Source: Clostridium sp. CAG:1193 (lineage in GTDB: Bacteria > Bacillota_I > Bacilli_A > RF39 > UBA660). Taken from it: a DNA stretch of 33,424 nt. Where the stretch lies: the NCBI GenBank assembly GCA_000436255.1, contig HF990817.1, forward strand, positions 1 through 33,424, written 5' to 3'. Below, piece by piece: positions 26,065-33,424 of this stretch. Each line of letters starts with the position of its first letter. Within the stretch, counting starts at the first letter, position 1. A program made the position numbers and the translations under genes. Below the pieces are notes generated by a model. It ran no database searches. It was not told where the DNA came from and worked only from the letters and a program-made list of their open reading frames with translations.

Positions 26065-26672
26065 TAAACTCCCCCTACTAATTGTTCTGCTTTAATTGTA
26101 ATTTCAACTAAATCAATTACTGATTCATAATATTCTGGATTATTTTTATATTCTAATGGAAATTCTACCCACAATAGATATTTATCTGTGGTTTTGTTAT
26201 TATATTTAAATGTGTGTTCAGTATTACTAATAAATTTTTTAAAATACATTCCATTTTCATCAGTTACATAACTTGATGAATCAACAATGTCTGTTATATC
26301 ATTTTCCACTTTATAAATTTTATAATTAAGAGGCAAATTAGTTGTTGTAGATACCTCTATTGTATATTTTAAGTCAACATTAGATTTTTTTTCATCACTA
26401 AAATTAGATACATCAAAATAATATTGGTATGGTGTAGTACTTGGAACTAATCTTTCTAATTCAATTTTTTTTGTTGTGGTACCTACATCTACTATAAAAA
26501 ATGCTATTTTAGGGCTTACATTAATAGATGTATCTGTTTCGTATCTAGAAAAAGTAATATCAAAATTTCCTATAATAAGTATTGCACTTATTAACGCAAA
26601 AGAAATAAGCAAGTTTCTTATAAATTTTTGCTTATTAATTTTTTGCAGAAATTCTTTTATTCTTTTTAACAT
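26064..26672 (-). CDS. Small exported membrane-anchored protein of the secretion operon
   Basis: The 202-aa product has a basic N-terminus, a membrane helix at residues 20-38, then ITFSRYETDTSINVSPKIAFF. A compact beta domain of about 150 residues follows, without cysteines. The S-R-Y-E-T segment after the hydrophobic core resembles the YAxF/AKY region of SipW-type leaders, although a clean Ala-x-Ala site is absent. It lies between the larger S26B peptidase (9 bases upstream) and the 308-aa protein (1-base overlap). It is probably a minor fibre or anchor subunit; this is inferred from context. Confidence 0.75.
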   Translation of the reverse strand: MLKRIKEFLQKINKQKFIRNLLISFALISAILIIGNFDITFSRYETDTSINVSPKIAFFIVDVGTTTKKIELERLVPSTTPYQYYFDVSNFSDEKKSNVDLKYTIEVSTTTNLPLNYKIYKVENDITDIVDSSSYVTDENGMYFKKFISNTEHTFKYNNKTTDKYLLWVEFPLEYKNNPEYYESVIDLVEITIKAEQLVGGV

Positions 26673-26681
26673 ACTTACATC

Positions 26682-27503
26682 CTACTTTACTTTTTTATTA
26701 ATATTTTGTTGAATCTGTTTTAAATCTAACCTAATTGTATATTCAATAAACTTTTGCTCTTTTGGTTTTAATTTAGGCAATTCTATTGTATTTTCTAATT
26801 TATCTTTTAAATTCTTTATTTCTTTATCACTTAATTTAAATTTAGTCTCATTATCAAGTAATTCATTTATTTCACTAATATCTATTTTTCTTGTTATATC
26901 TAATATTTCATCATTATTAATTTTATCTACATTCTTTTTTTCTTCTTTTATATCATTAATACACTCAATTTTAGGTGGTTTAATCTTGCTTTCTTTAGTT
27001 TTACTTACATTCTTTTTATTTGGATCATAAGAAATAGCTAAATCAAATAAAATTAATGTTACAAAAAGAATTATTAATACTTTATAATCTGTAAATACCT
27101 CTTTCCATATTTTTAGTTTAGGAAATACTTTGGTAACTTTTCCAATAACATCTTCCTTTGTTATAGGTCTATCAACTGCATTGTTATTGTCACCTTTTAC
27201 TGTAATATTATCTCCATCAACAAACAATACTCTATGTGTAATAATATTACCATCTTTATTATAAGAAATAATATCATCTTTTTTTATATTGTGATCTTTA
27301 GTATTTACTAAAATAACATCATCTATATATATAGTTGGTTCCATCGAACCACTTGCAACTTGGAAAAATGTGTATCCGAAATACACCGGATAATTTCTAT
27401 TATTAATCATCATCTCAACTTTACCATAAATTGCAATAATTAATATTAAAATTAGAATTCCGGTCAAAACATTAATAAAATATTTAAATATTTTTTTTAA
27501 CAT
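26682..27503 (-). CDS. Signal peptidase I (S26B) with long cytosolic tail
   Basis: The 273-aa product has a membrane helix at 11-27 and all catalytic motifs: VASGSMEP with Ser53, DDVILVN, ITHRV with His90, and VKGDNNNAVDRP with Asp105 and Asp111. A second membrane helix (about 135-153) is followed by about 115 extra residues that are highly charged and helical (residues of about 155-273). Given the topology these lie in the cytosol. S26B enzymes are normally near 180 residues, so the tail is an addition that could bind the AAA+ module. The ribosome-binding site is a weak AAGTGGG. It is flanked by SipW-type substrates on both sides. Confidence 0.9.
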   Translation of the reverse strand: MLKKIFKYFINVLTGILILILIIAIYGKVEMMINNRNYPVYFGYTFFQVASGSMEPTIYIDDVILVNTKDHNIKKDDIISYNKDGNIITHRVLFVDGDNITVKGDNNNAVDRPITKEDVIGKVTKVFPKLKIWKEVFTDYKVLIILFVTLILFDLAISYDPNKKNVSKTKESKIKPPKIECINDIKEEKKNVDKINNDEILDITRKIDISEINELLDNETKFKLSDKEIKNLKDKLENTIELPKLKPKEQKFIEYTIRLDLKQIQQNINKKVK

Positions 27504-27519
27504 TTTCCCACTTCCCTTT

Positions 27520-28074
27520 TTATTCTCCCATATACTGACTAAACTTTGCCTCTAATTTAATTGGTAGCTCTGTACCAATTACTTTTGTATCACTTTCGTT
27601 ATATTCTTCATTATTTATCCATTCAATAGATATATTTAATAGTTTAGGACTATTTAATTCTTCAAGAGTAATAACTCCACTATAAACATTACCAGAATGG
27701 CTAATATCAACACCATTTTCTGTAACACTAAATATAATGTTTGGATGATCTTTAACACTATCTGTATTAATTGTTATTGAATAACTAACAGCAACATCAC
27801 TATTACTTGCATCTATTTCTATAGGATAAACAGCCTTTGATCCGGGCGCAAAATAACCATCTTCTATTCCCGCTTTATCTTCATAAATAAAGTTTGATAA
27901 AGTTATTTCTTTTGACTCTGTTATATCCTTATTATCAACATTTATTTGCCATTTAGCAACTTTAATTTCAGGGCTTGCAATTGCATTTGTTTCAAATAAA
28001 CCATATGTCTTACTTATTGTTATAACACTTATAATTAAGAAAAAAACACTAAGCATCCACAGATACTTTTTCAT
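27520..28074 (-). CDS. TasA/camelysin-like secreted protein
   Basis: The 184-aa product has a hydrophobic core at residues 5-20, then KTYGLFETNAIASPEIKVAKW, a SipW-type processing region with a G-L-F variant of YAxF. The mature domain parallels the plus-strand 193-aa protein: VAKWQINVDNKD after the leader, GYFAPGSKAVYPIEID mid-protein, and a C-terminal EWINN, then DTK, then IKLEAKF. The start codon lies inside the 3' end of the upstream pseudo-peptidase gene (26-base overlap in another frame) with only a weak GGAT, so translation is probably coupled. It is likely a fibre subunit and a substrate of one of the two active peptidases. Confidence 0.85.
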   Translation of the reverse strand: MKKYLWMLSVFFLIISVITISKTYGLFETNAIASPEIKVAKWQINVDNKDITESKEITLSNFIYEDKAGIEDGYFAPGSKAVYPIEIDASNSDVAVSYSITINTDSVKDHPNIIFSVTENGVDISHSGNVYSGVITLEELNSPKLLNISIEWINNEEYNESDTKVIGTELPIKLEAKFSQYMGE

Positions 28075-28612
28075 TTTTATTATCCGTTCCTGGCTTTAGT
28101 GTTTTTGAAGCATCAACAATCATTAAAATTTCATAAATAATTGCGAAAATAGTTGGAAATATAACTAAGAACATATATCCCCATTTTGATAAAAATATTC
28201 CTAATATCCTACCAACATTTGGAGATATTTTAGTTGCATCTACCCTTCCAATAACATATGACCCTGATACTTTTGTATTATTGATATTATAAGTTGTTTC
28301 TTTTGATGTAACTGCATTTTTATCTGTTACTTCACCAATATTTATTAAATATTCATTTGCTTTGTTTCCATTATAGAAAAATACCCTATCTCCAGCATTT
28401 ATCTTTTTATTGCTTTCTCTTTTAATAATAAGTAAATCTCCTTCATTAAATTCAGGCTCTAACTCATCATTATCTATTACTAGCAATGTTGTTTTACCAA
28501 ATACAGGAATATTAAACTCATTATATGATAATAAACAAACAGTTACAAATATAGCTACTATTATCCATGCACCTATAAATAAATCCTTTATAACTTTTAT
28601 TAAATACTTCAT
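28049..28612 (-). CDS. Catalytically dead signal-peptidase-fold protein
   Basis: The 187-aa product has the S26B layout: a membrane helix (11-29), FGKTTLLVID, then an L-E-P-x-x-x-x-GDLLIIKR stretch, AGDRVFFY, and a GRV strand before a second membrane helix (about 143-167). The nucleophile box SGSMEP is replaced by NDELEP, so Glu50 stands where Ser belongs. The region of THR reads LIN with no His, and the KGD motif is missing. The frame is intact, has a good promoter and GGAGGG, and is the first gene of the operon. It therefore looks maintained as a pseudoenzyme rather than decaying. It may be a chaperone or receptor for the SipW-type substrate gene that overlaps it. Confidence 0.85.
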   Translation of the reverse strand: MKYLIKVIKDLFIGAWIIVAIFVTVCLLSYNEFNIPVFGKTTLLVIDNDELEPEFNEGDLLIIKRESNKKINAGDRVFFYNGNKANEYLINIGEVTDKNAVTSKETTYNINNTKVSGSYVIGRVDATKISPNVGRILGIFLSKWGYMFLVIFPTIFAIIYEILMIVDASKTLKPGTDNKNEKVSVDA

Positions 28613-28639
28613 ACTACCCTCCTACTATATATCAGAATA

Positions 28640-28668
28640 ATTATATCACGTGTAAATAAAACAATCAA
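28640..28668 (-). promoter_or_regulatory. Promoter of the ten-gene secretion operon
   Basis: Minus strand: TTGATT (28668-28663), a 17-bp spacer ending TGA, and TATAAT (28645-28640), an extended -10. It lies about 28 bases before the ATG at 28612. No comparable promoter or terminator is seen in the gaps until the terminator at 20297. Confidence 0.8.
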
Positions 28669-28690
28669 GTTTTTAATAATTTAACTATAA

Positions 28691-30685
28691 TTAGTTATTA
28701 TATATTATTAATTCGTGTTGTGCCCTTGTACAAGCTACATAATACAAGTATTTTTCATCTTTAGTATACTTGTTTAATTTATCTGTATATAAAATTACTG
28801 AATCAAATTCTAATCCTTTTGATACATAGGATGGAACTACTACTAAATCTCTATTAAAATTATTTGAATTAGTGCTTATTATGTCTATATTAATATCATT
28901 CTTTAACATTTCATATATTTCTTTTGCCTCATTATCATTCTTTGTTATGATTGCTATAGATTTATATTTCTTCTTAAGTGTGAGTATATCTTCTAGTAAA
29001 TCTTTCTTTATATTTTCACTTTCTTTTTGAATTACTGGAATATTATTTTTATTCCTAATCGCACTTACAAAATTTAAACCCAATATTTTGTTAGTATATT
29101 CGATTATTTCTTTACTTGATCTATACGTTTTAGTTAGTTCTAGCATGACTTTATCACTGTTAAATATACTTTCTAATTCATTTAACGTTTCATATTTATA
29201 ATATGGATTTATAGTTTGATTTATATCACCCAGTATTGTAAATGATGCTCTATTAAATATCTTCTTTAATATAAAATACTGTAATTTTGTATAATCCTGA
29301 GCTTCATCTATTATGACTTGTTTTAATATACCATTATAAGGAAATCCTTCTAATAATCCTTTTAAATATATAAAGATAAGTGAATCATCATAATTTATTT
29401 CTTTTTTGTTAATAAAACTTGTATCAAATTTGCCATATTTATTTATAAAACTTTCACTTTCAAATAATCCTTTATATATTTCTTTATAATCTTTATTAAT
29501 ACTAAAATTTTGAAGTAAACTTTTAATGTATTTCTTTTTATATTTTCCATTATCATTATAATTTGCTACATTCTCACTTATCTTTTCTATTCTTTCAAAT
29601 AATGGGATAGTTTTATATCTTTCCTTTAGCAATTTATTTAACTCATTTTTACTATAATCTTTATATTTAAATACCATATCTTCCTTAAAATGTGCATTAT
29701 TAATTAAATTATTTACATACTCATCAACAGTATCTTTAAACTCATCACTAAGTTTAATTTTTGATAATTCATCATGAGTTTTCTCATAGTATTTTCTTAC
29801 AAAACTTGTAAAACTTTCTACTGTTTTATATTCTTTTATAAATGCATTTGCAAAATCACTCCATGTTGTATTTTTAGTGTTCTCCTCTCCTAATTCAGGA
29901 AGTACATTTGATATATATTCACTAAATACATCGTTGGGCGAAAGTATTAATATATCTTTTGATTTTAAATTCTCTATTTTGTATAAAAGAAATGCAATTC
30001 TATGGAGTGCTACTGAAGTTTTTCCTGAACCTGCAATACCTTGTACTATTAAATTTTTATGAACTACATCTCTAATTATTGCATTTTGTTCTGCCTGTAT
30101 TGTATTTACTATATTTTTCATTTTATCAGATGATTCTTTATCTAAAACCTCTTGCAAAGCTTCATCTACTACATTAGTATCACTATCAAACACTCTTATT
30201 AATTTTTTATTTTCAATTTTATATTGCCTTCTTTTTGTTACCGTTCCTCTTATAATTCCAGAGGGTGCTAAATAAGATGCATCCCCTACTTTGGCATCAT
30301 AAAACAAATTACTAATTGGACTTCTCCAATCATATATTAAATGCTCATTATTTTTATCAAGATAAGTAATACCTATATAAATCTTATCCCCATTAAAATC
30401 AACTCTACCAAAGTAAGGATTATTTTCACACTTCATTAACTTTTTTAAGTATTGGCCTCTTAAAGTAAGTAATTCTACTTCTAAATCATTTTCAAGTATA
30501 GAAGATGATACTTCTACATTGTCCATTCCTGCTTTGCTATCCCAAAGATATTTTTTAAATTCATTTACTTTTTCTTCCTGCTGATATAAAGCTGAACCTA
30601 TTTCACTTATTTTATTCCTAAGTTCATTTGTAACACTGTTTAAATACTCCCTTTCAAAATTCATTTCAGTTTCACTTATTGCCAT
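28691..30685 (-). CDS. helD: HelD-type superfamily 1 helicase (RNA polymerase recycling factor)
   Basis: HelD proteins are UvrD/Rep-like ATPases that free stalled RNA polymerase. In 664 aa: an N-terminal coiled coil (1-50) that in the family enters the polymerase secondary channel; the family signature YDWRSPISNLFYD (118-130) and GIIRGTVTKRRQY; Walker A GIAGSGKTS (216-224); Walker B VIIDEAQDYT; motif V SKGLEFDSVILY; and motif VI YVACTRAQHELIIY near the C-terminus. It is somewhat shorter than Bacillus HelD. The start follows GAGGAGGTG. It is monocistronic and divergent from murE, with a perfect palindrome in its leader. Confidence 0.92.
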   Translation of the reverse strand: MAISETEMNFEREYLNSVTNELRNKISEIGSALYQQEEKVNEFKKYLWDSKAGMDNVEVSSSILENDLEVELLTLRGQYLKKLMKCENNPYFGRVDFNGDKIYIGITYLDKNNEHLIYDWRSPISNLFYDAKVGDASYLAPSGIIRGTVTKRRQYKIENKKLIRVFDSDTNVVDEALQEVLDKESSDKMKNIVNTIQAEQNAIIRDVVHKNLIVQGIAGSGKTSVALHRIAFLLYKIENLKSKDILILSPNDVFSEYISNVLPELGEENTKNTTWSDFANAFIKEYKTVESFTSFVRKYYEKTHDELSKIKLSDEFKDTVDEYVNNLINNAHFKEDMVFKYKDYSKNELNKLLKERYKTIPLFERIEKISENVANYNDNGKYKKKYIKSLLQNFSINKDYKEIYKGLFESESFINKYGKFDTSFINKKEINYDDSLIFIYLKGLLEGFPYNGILKQVIIDEAQDYTKLQYFILKKIFNRASFTILGDINQTINPYYKYETLNELESIFNSDKVMLELTKTYRSSKEIIEYTNKILGLNFVSAIRNKNNIPVIQKESENIKKDLLEDILTLKKKYKSIAIITKNDNEAKEIYEMLKNDINIDIISTNSNNFNRDLVVVPSYVSKGLEFDSVILYTDKLNKYTKDEKYLYYVACTRAQHELIIYNN

Positions 30686-30706
30686 AATTACACCTCCTCA
30701 CACGAC

Positions 30707-30722
30707 AAAAAGTGCACTTTTT
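30707..30722. promoter_or_regulatory. Perfect 16-bp palindrome in the helD leader
   Basis: AAAAAGTGCACTTTTT is a perfect inverted repeat. It lies about 45-60 bases after the predicted helD transcription start and 22 bases before its ATG. An adjacent AAAAGT (30723-30728) could pair with part of it as RNA in an alternative fold. It may be an operator acting as a roadblock. No regulator is identified. Confidence 0.5.
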
Positions 30723-30772
30723 AAAAGTCCACCTATAAATAATTAATCAACTGCACATCAATTTGTAATTAG

Positions 30773-30801
30773 ATTATATTACATTTTTTTTAATATGTAA
30801 A
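30773..30801 (-). promoter_or_regulatory. Promoter of helD
   Basis: Minus strand: TTTACA (30801-30796), a 17-bp spacer with an A8 run, and TATAAT (30778-30773). The predicted start is near 30766. Confidence 0.75.
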
Positions 30802-30813
30802 TTATGATATAAT
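30785..30813 (+). promoter_or_regulatory. Extended -10 promoter of murE
   Basis: TGA-TATAAT with the hexamer at 30808-30813 has a TGn extension. The -35 position (30785-30790) reads TTTTTT and is poor. It interleaves with the helD promoter on the other strand (helD -35 at 30796-30801), so the two promoters cannot easily be occupied together. AGGTGA precedes the ATG at 30830. Confidence 0.6.
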
Positions 30814-30829
30814 ATTTTTAGGTGATTTT

Positions 30830-32263
30830 ATGCGAAAACTTAATGAAATATTTGATACTCCTTATGATACTTTAATTAAGGATATAAAAACAAATACTAA
30901 AGAAATTAATGATGGTGATTTATTTGTATGTATTAAAGGATTTAATGTAGATAGACACGATTATGTTAAAGAAGCAGAAAAATGCGGTGCGAAAGCATTA
31001 GTTGTCAATCATAAGGTAGATTCTACTCTCCCACAAATAATTGTTGACGATACAAACAAACGTCTTAGTGACATAGCTAGTAAGTTTTATGATTATCCTA
31101 GCACTAAAATGAATATGATTGGTGTTACTGGAACTGACGGTAAAACTAGTACATCTACTATACTTTATGAATTATTAAATGAAGTAAGTAAAACTGGTTA
31201 TATAGGTACAAACGGTGTTTATTGTGATAATTATCGTGATAATTCAAATAATACTACTCCTACACCTGAACATTTACATAGATTTTTAAATAATTTTTAT
31301 ATAAACGGATGTAAAAATGTATGTATGGAAGCTGCTAGTGAAGGTTTAGCACAAGGAAGATGTGAAGGTATTTTATTTGATTATTCTATATTTACTAACT
31401 TGACTCATGAACATTTGAACTTTCATAAAACTATGGAAAATTATATGGAAGCTAAAGGCAAGTTATTTAAACAAACTAAAAAAGATGGGTATTCCATTAT
31501 TAATATAGATGATAAGTATGCAGATGAAATAAGAAAAAGATGTAACGGGAAAGTTCTTTATTATGGAGAAAATAAAAATGCAGATTTTAGATTTTCTAAT
31601 GTTATAATTAAACCTGATTACACATTATTCACTTTAAATTATAAAAATAAAGAATATAAAATTAAAAGTCCTCTTTTAGGAAAATTTAATGTATATAATA
31701 TGACTGCTGCATTGAGCGTATTAATACTTATGGGATATGATATAGATAAGTTTGATTTTAGTAAATTAAAAGTTGATGGAAGAATGACTACTATAAATAT
31801 GGGACAAGATTTTAGTGTTATTGTTGATTATGCACATACCCCAAATGGATACTTAAATTTATTTTCACTTACAAGCACACTTAAATCAAATAAAACTATT
31901 ATAGTTGCAGGTTCAGCAGGAGAAAGAGATAAAACTAAAAGACCTACTATGGGTAAAATTCTAGTTGACAATGCAGATCATGTAATATTTACATATGAAG
32001 ACCCTAGAAGTGAAAATCCAATTGATATTATTAGAGACTTAACTAGTAAAGTAATGGATAAAAAAGATAAATTTGAAATAGTTGTAGATAGACATTTAGC
32101 AATTAAAAAAGCAATTGATATTGCAAATAATGGTGACATGGTATTAATACTAGGTAAAGGTAACGAAACATATGAAGCTCTAAAGAACGGCAAAATTTAT
32201 TTTAATGATGTAGAAGAAGCTAAAGAAGCACTTAAAGATAGACTAAAAACGGAGGTACGATAA
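30830..32263 (+). CDS. murE: UDP-MurNAc-tripeptide synthetase MurE
   Basis: This cytosolic ATP-dependent ligase adds the third amino acid to UDP-MurNAc-L-Ala-D-Glu in peptidoglycan synthesis. In 477 aa: N-terminal UDP-substrate domain (KTNTKEINDGDLFVCIKG); ATP loop GVTGTDGKTST (98-108); TTPTPEH near 142-148; carbamylated-lysine region YMEAKGKLF (206-213); VDYAHTPNG (332-340); and a C-terminal domain with GSAGERDKTKRP. The motif that selects the amino acid reads EDPRSENP (390-397). The Arg of the diaminopimelate-type DNPR motif is kept but Asn is Asp, so the substrate (meso-DAP or Lys) is uncertain. The gene has its own promoter and terminator and no other cell-wall genes beside it. Confidence 0.95.
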   Translation: MRKLNEIFDTPYDTLIKDIKTNTKEINDGDLFVCIKGFNVDRHDYVKEAEKCGAKALVVNHKVDSTLPQIIVDDTNKRLSDIASKFYDYPSTKMNMIGVTGTDGKTSTSTILYELLNEVSKTGYIGTNGVYCDNYRDNSNNTTPTPEHLHRFLNNFYINGCKNVCMEAASEGLAQGRCEGILFDYSIFTNLTHEHLNFHKTMENYMEAKGKLFKQTKKDGYSIINIDDKYADEIRKRCNGKVLYYGENKNADFRFSNVIIKPDYTLFTLNYKNKEYKIKSPLLGKFNVYNMTAALSVLILMGYDIDKFDFSKLKVDGRMTTINMGQDFSVIVDYAHTPNGYLNLFSLTSTLKSNKTIIVAGSAGERDKTKRPTMGKILVDNADHVIFTYEDPRSENPIDIIRDLTSKVMDKKDKFEIVVDRHLAIKKAIDIANNGDMVLILGKGNETYEALKNGKIYFNDVEEAKEALKDRLKTEVR

Positions 32264-32280
32264 AAAAATACCTCTTTTTA
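32252..32280 (+). terminator. Terminator of murE
   Basis: GAGGTA (32252-32257) and TACCTC (32269-32274) form a 6-bp stem followed by TTTTTATTTTT. The first arm lies in the last codons of murE and the stop codon is in the loop. The stem is short, so some read-through into the holin gene is possible. Confidence 0.65.
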
Positions 32281-32347
32281 TTTTTATTATAGTCAATAAT
32301 TATTACCTCAAATTAACTTTATTAATATATTAAAGTGAGGTGATAAT

Positions 32348-32623
32348 ATGGATACAGCATACATTTTTGGGATTCTATCAATTATAGTTACATTCATTTG
32401 TGGCATAATTGCCAAAAGAATTCCATGGTTCAATAACAATTTAATACCAATTCAAAATTTATTAATAGGTTTACTAGCAGCACTCATTCACTATTTGATA
32501 ACGAAAGACTTCTCCTTAGCACTTACATTATCTGGTGTTACTGCTGGTGGTACCTATGATATTTTACACAACATGAATAAAATTGAATGGGCTAAATTAC
32601 TTGATTTAATTAAATTTAATTAA
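32348..32623 (+). CDS. Holin-like small membrane protein
   Basis: The 91-aa product has membrane segments at about residues 4-22, 34-50 and 54-70, a positively charged loop (AKRIPWF) after the first, and a polar C-terminus. The size and the G-x-T-A-G-G-T-Y-D segment fit phage-type holins of Gram-positive bacteria. It starts after GTGAGGTGATA and ends 10 bases before the GH25 lysozyme gene; this holin-plus-lysozyme order is the usual lysis cassette. No other phage gene is seen. It could be a prophage remnant or a domesticated autolysis or export pair. No clear promoter is found in the 84 bp upstream. Confidence 0.75.
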   Translation: MDTAYIFGILSIIVTFICGIIAKRIPWFNNNLIPIQNLLIGLLAALIHYLITKDFSLALTLSGVTAGGTYDILHNMNKIEWAKLLDLIKFN

Positions 32624-32633
32624 GGAGGTGACT

Positions 32634-33424
32634 ATGAGAGATTTCGGTATAGACATAAGTACATTTCAAAATGGAATAAACTTAAGTGAAGCTAAAAAAG
32701 AAGGTTGTAAATTTGTAATAATTAGAGGTGCATTTACAGGTTATGGTATAAATAAAGGAAAAGCAAAAGATGATAGATTTGAAAGTCACTATAAAACTGC
32801 AAAAGATAATAATTTAGATGTTGGAGTATACTATTTTTCAAGAGCAACAAATTATAGTGAAGGAAAAAAAGAAGCAGAGTTTTTATATAATAACTGCTTA
32901 AAAGGGAAAACATTTGAATATCCAATATATATTGATGTAGAAGATGATGTATATCAAATAAAAGCAAATAAAAAAGATATAACTGAAGCTATAAAAGGAT
33001 TTTGTGAATATATAGAAAGCGTTGGTGGTTATGTAGGGGTTTATTGTAATTTAGATTGGGCCAATAATAAAATGAATTATAATGAACTTAGTAAAAAGTA
33101 TGATTACTGGTTAGCATACTGGGGCAAATACATGCCAAATAGAGATACATATGGAAATTATGGAATATGGCAATATGGTGGTGAAACAAATTTAATTAGA
33201 GAAAATAAAATTGGTGGAAAAGTAACAGATCAAAACTACTCATATAAAGATTATAGAAGTATTATGAAATATAATAAATTAAATAACTGGGAAAATAAAA
33301 GTGATGATAATACTACTAAAAATATTACTTATATAGTAAAACCTGGCGATTCATTATCTAGTATTGCAGATAAATATAATACTACATGGCAAAAAATATA
33401 TAGTGACAATAAAAAAGTTATAGG
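32634..33424 (+). CDS. GH25 lysozyme with LysM domain (cut by window end)
   Basis: A 1,4-beta-N-acetylmuramidase; 263 codons are visible and the frame is open at the window end. GH25 features are FGIDISTFQ at residues 4-12 (catalytic-barrel Asp), KFVIIRGAFTGYG (26-38), GVYYFSRAT (64-72), PIYIDVEDD with the catalytic acidic pair D101/E103 (97-105), WLAYWGKY (159-166) and YGIWQYGG (176-183). A Asn/Asp-rich linker is followed by a LysM peptidoglycan-binding domain, YIVKPGDSLSSIADKYNTT (233-251). There is no signal peptide, so export would depend on the holin or another route. GGAGGTG precedes the ATG. Confidence 0.93.
   Translation, partial: MRDFGIDISTFQNGINLSEAKKEGCKFVIIRGAFTGYGINKGKAKDDRFESHYKTAKDNNLDVGVYYFSRATNYSEGKKEAEFLYNNCLKGKTFEYPIYIDVEDDVYQIKANKKDITEAIKGFCEYIESVGGYVGVYCNLDWANNKMNYNELSKKYDYWLAYWGKYMPNRDTYGNYGIWQYGGETNLIRENKIGGKVTDQNYSYKDYRSIMKYNKLNNWENKSDDNTTKNITYIVKPGDSLSSIADKYNTTWQKIYSDNKKVI

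Noticed and set aside
28669..28690. Terminator hairpin after helD (TAACTA-ATTA-TAGTTA)
   Set aside because: The palindrome is short, made only of weak pairs apart from one G-C, and is not followed by a T run, so I do not call it a terminator.
32734..32967. Minus-strand open frame of 77 codons within the lysozyme gene
   Set aside because: It is antisense to a clear GH25 coding region, Leu/Tyr/His-rich and has no ribosome-binding site.

Overview
The window is strongly A+T-rich and reads as chromosomal DNA from a low-GC Gram-positive bacterium, probably an uncultured gut-type Bacilli/Erysipelotrichia-like or RF39-like lineage. The supporting evidence is a T-box riboswitch on leuS, HelD, MurE (so a peptidoglycan wall), SipW-type signal peptidases with TasA/camelysin-like substrates, strong AGGAGG ribosome-binding sites and promoters close to TTGACA-N16/17-TATAAT. 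TGA is used as a stop and Trp is TGG, so the genetic code is standard. The exact lineage is inference.

Left part (1-6140): two overlapping genes for small cysteine-containing secreted or membrane proteins and the first codons of a third; trmL (tRNA methyltransferase); a secreted, membrane-anchored coiled-coil protein with its own promoter and terminator; and leuS behind a well-resolved leucine T-box.

Giant-protein unit (6150-17731, minus): two TasA-like/SipW-type secreted proteins, then a rho-independent terminator, then an 8.2 kb gene for a 2727-residue surface protein. That protein has about 25 copies of a YGGxN repeat, which show a higher-order period of four. It is followed by a 35-codon gene and a 506-aa cytosolic coiled-coil protein. 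A divergent TasA-like gene (17941, plus) shares the intergenic region, which contains a perfect TTGTCGAA (Spo0A-box-like) octamer.

Two-gene unit (18533-20226, minus): a coiled-coil protein and a 95-aa protein, both with mTERF-like helical repeat texture. It has its own extended -10 promoter and a terminator shared with the convergent TasA-like gene.

Secretion operon (20322-28612, minus): ten tightly packed genes between one good promoter and one good terminator. In order of transcription they are: a signal-peptidase-fold protein without catalytic residues, a TasA-like substrate, an active-looking S26B signal peptidase with a long cytosolic tail, two membrane-anchored exported proteins, an unrecognised cytosolic protein, a membrane-tethered McrB-like AAA+ ATPase, a DUF2357-like partner, a SipW-type signal peptidase, and another SipW-type substrate. 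The fusion of a SipW/TasA-style fibre export system with an McrB/DUF2357-like AAA+ module is the most unusual content. I suggest it is a dedicated surface-fibre assembly system whose products include, or act with, the giant repeat protein.

Right part (28691-33424): helD and murE are divergent with interleaved promoters, and a perfect 16-bp palindrome sits in the helD leader. A holin-like protein and a GH25 lysozyme with a LysM domain (cut by the window end) follow. No gene-free stretch exceeds 300 bp. The longest (5899-6149, 17732-17940, 2556-2737) hold the T-box, divergent promoters, and a promoter/terminator respectively. I saw no tRNA, rRNA, insertion sequence or CRISPR array.
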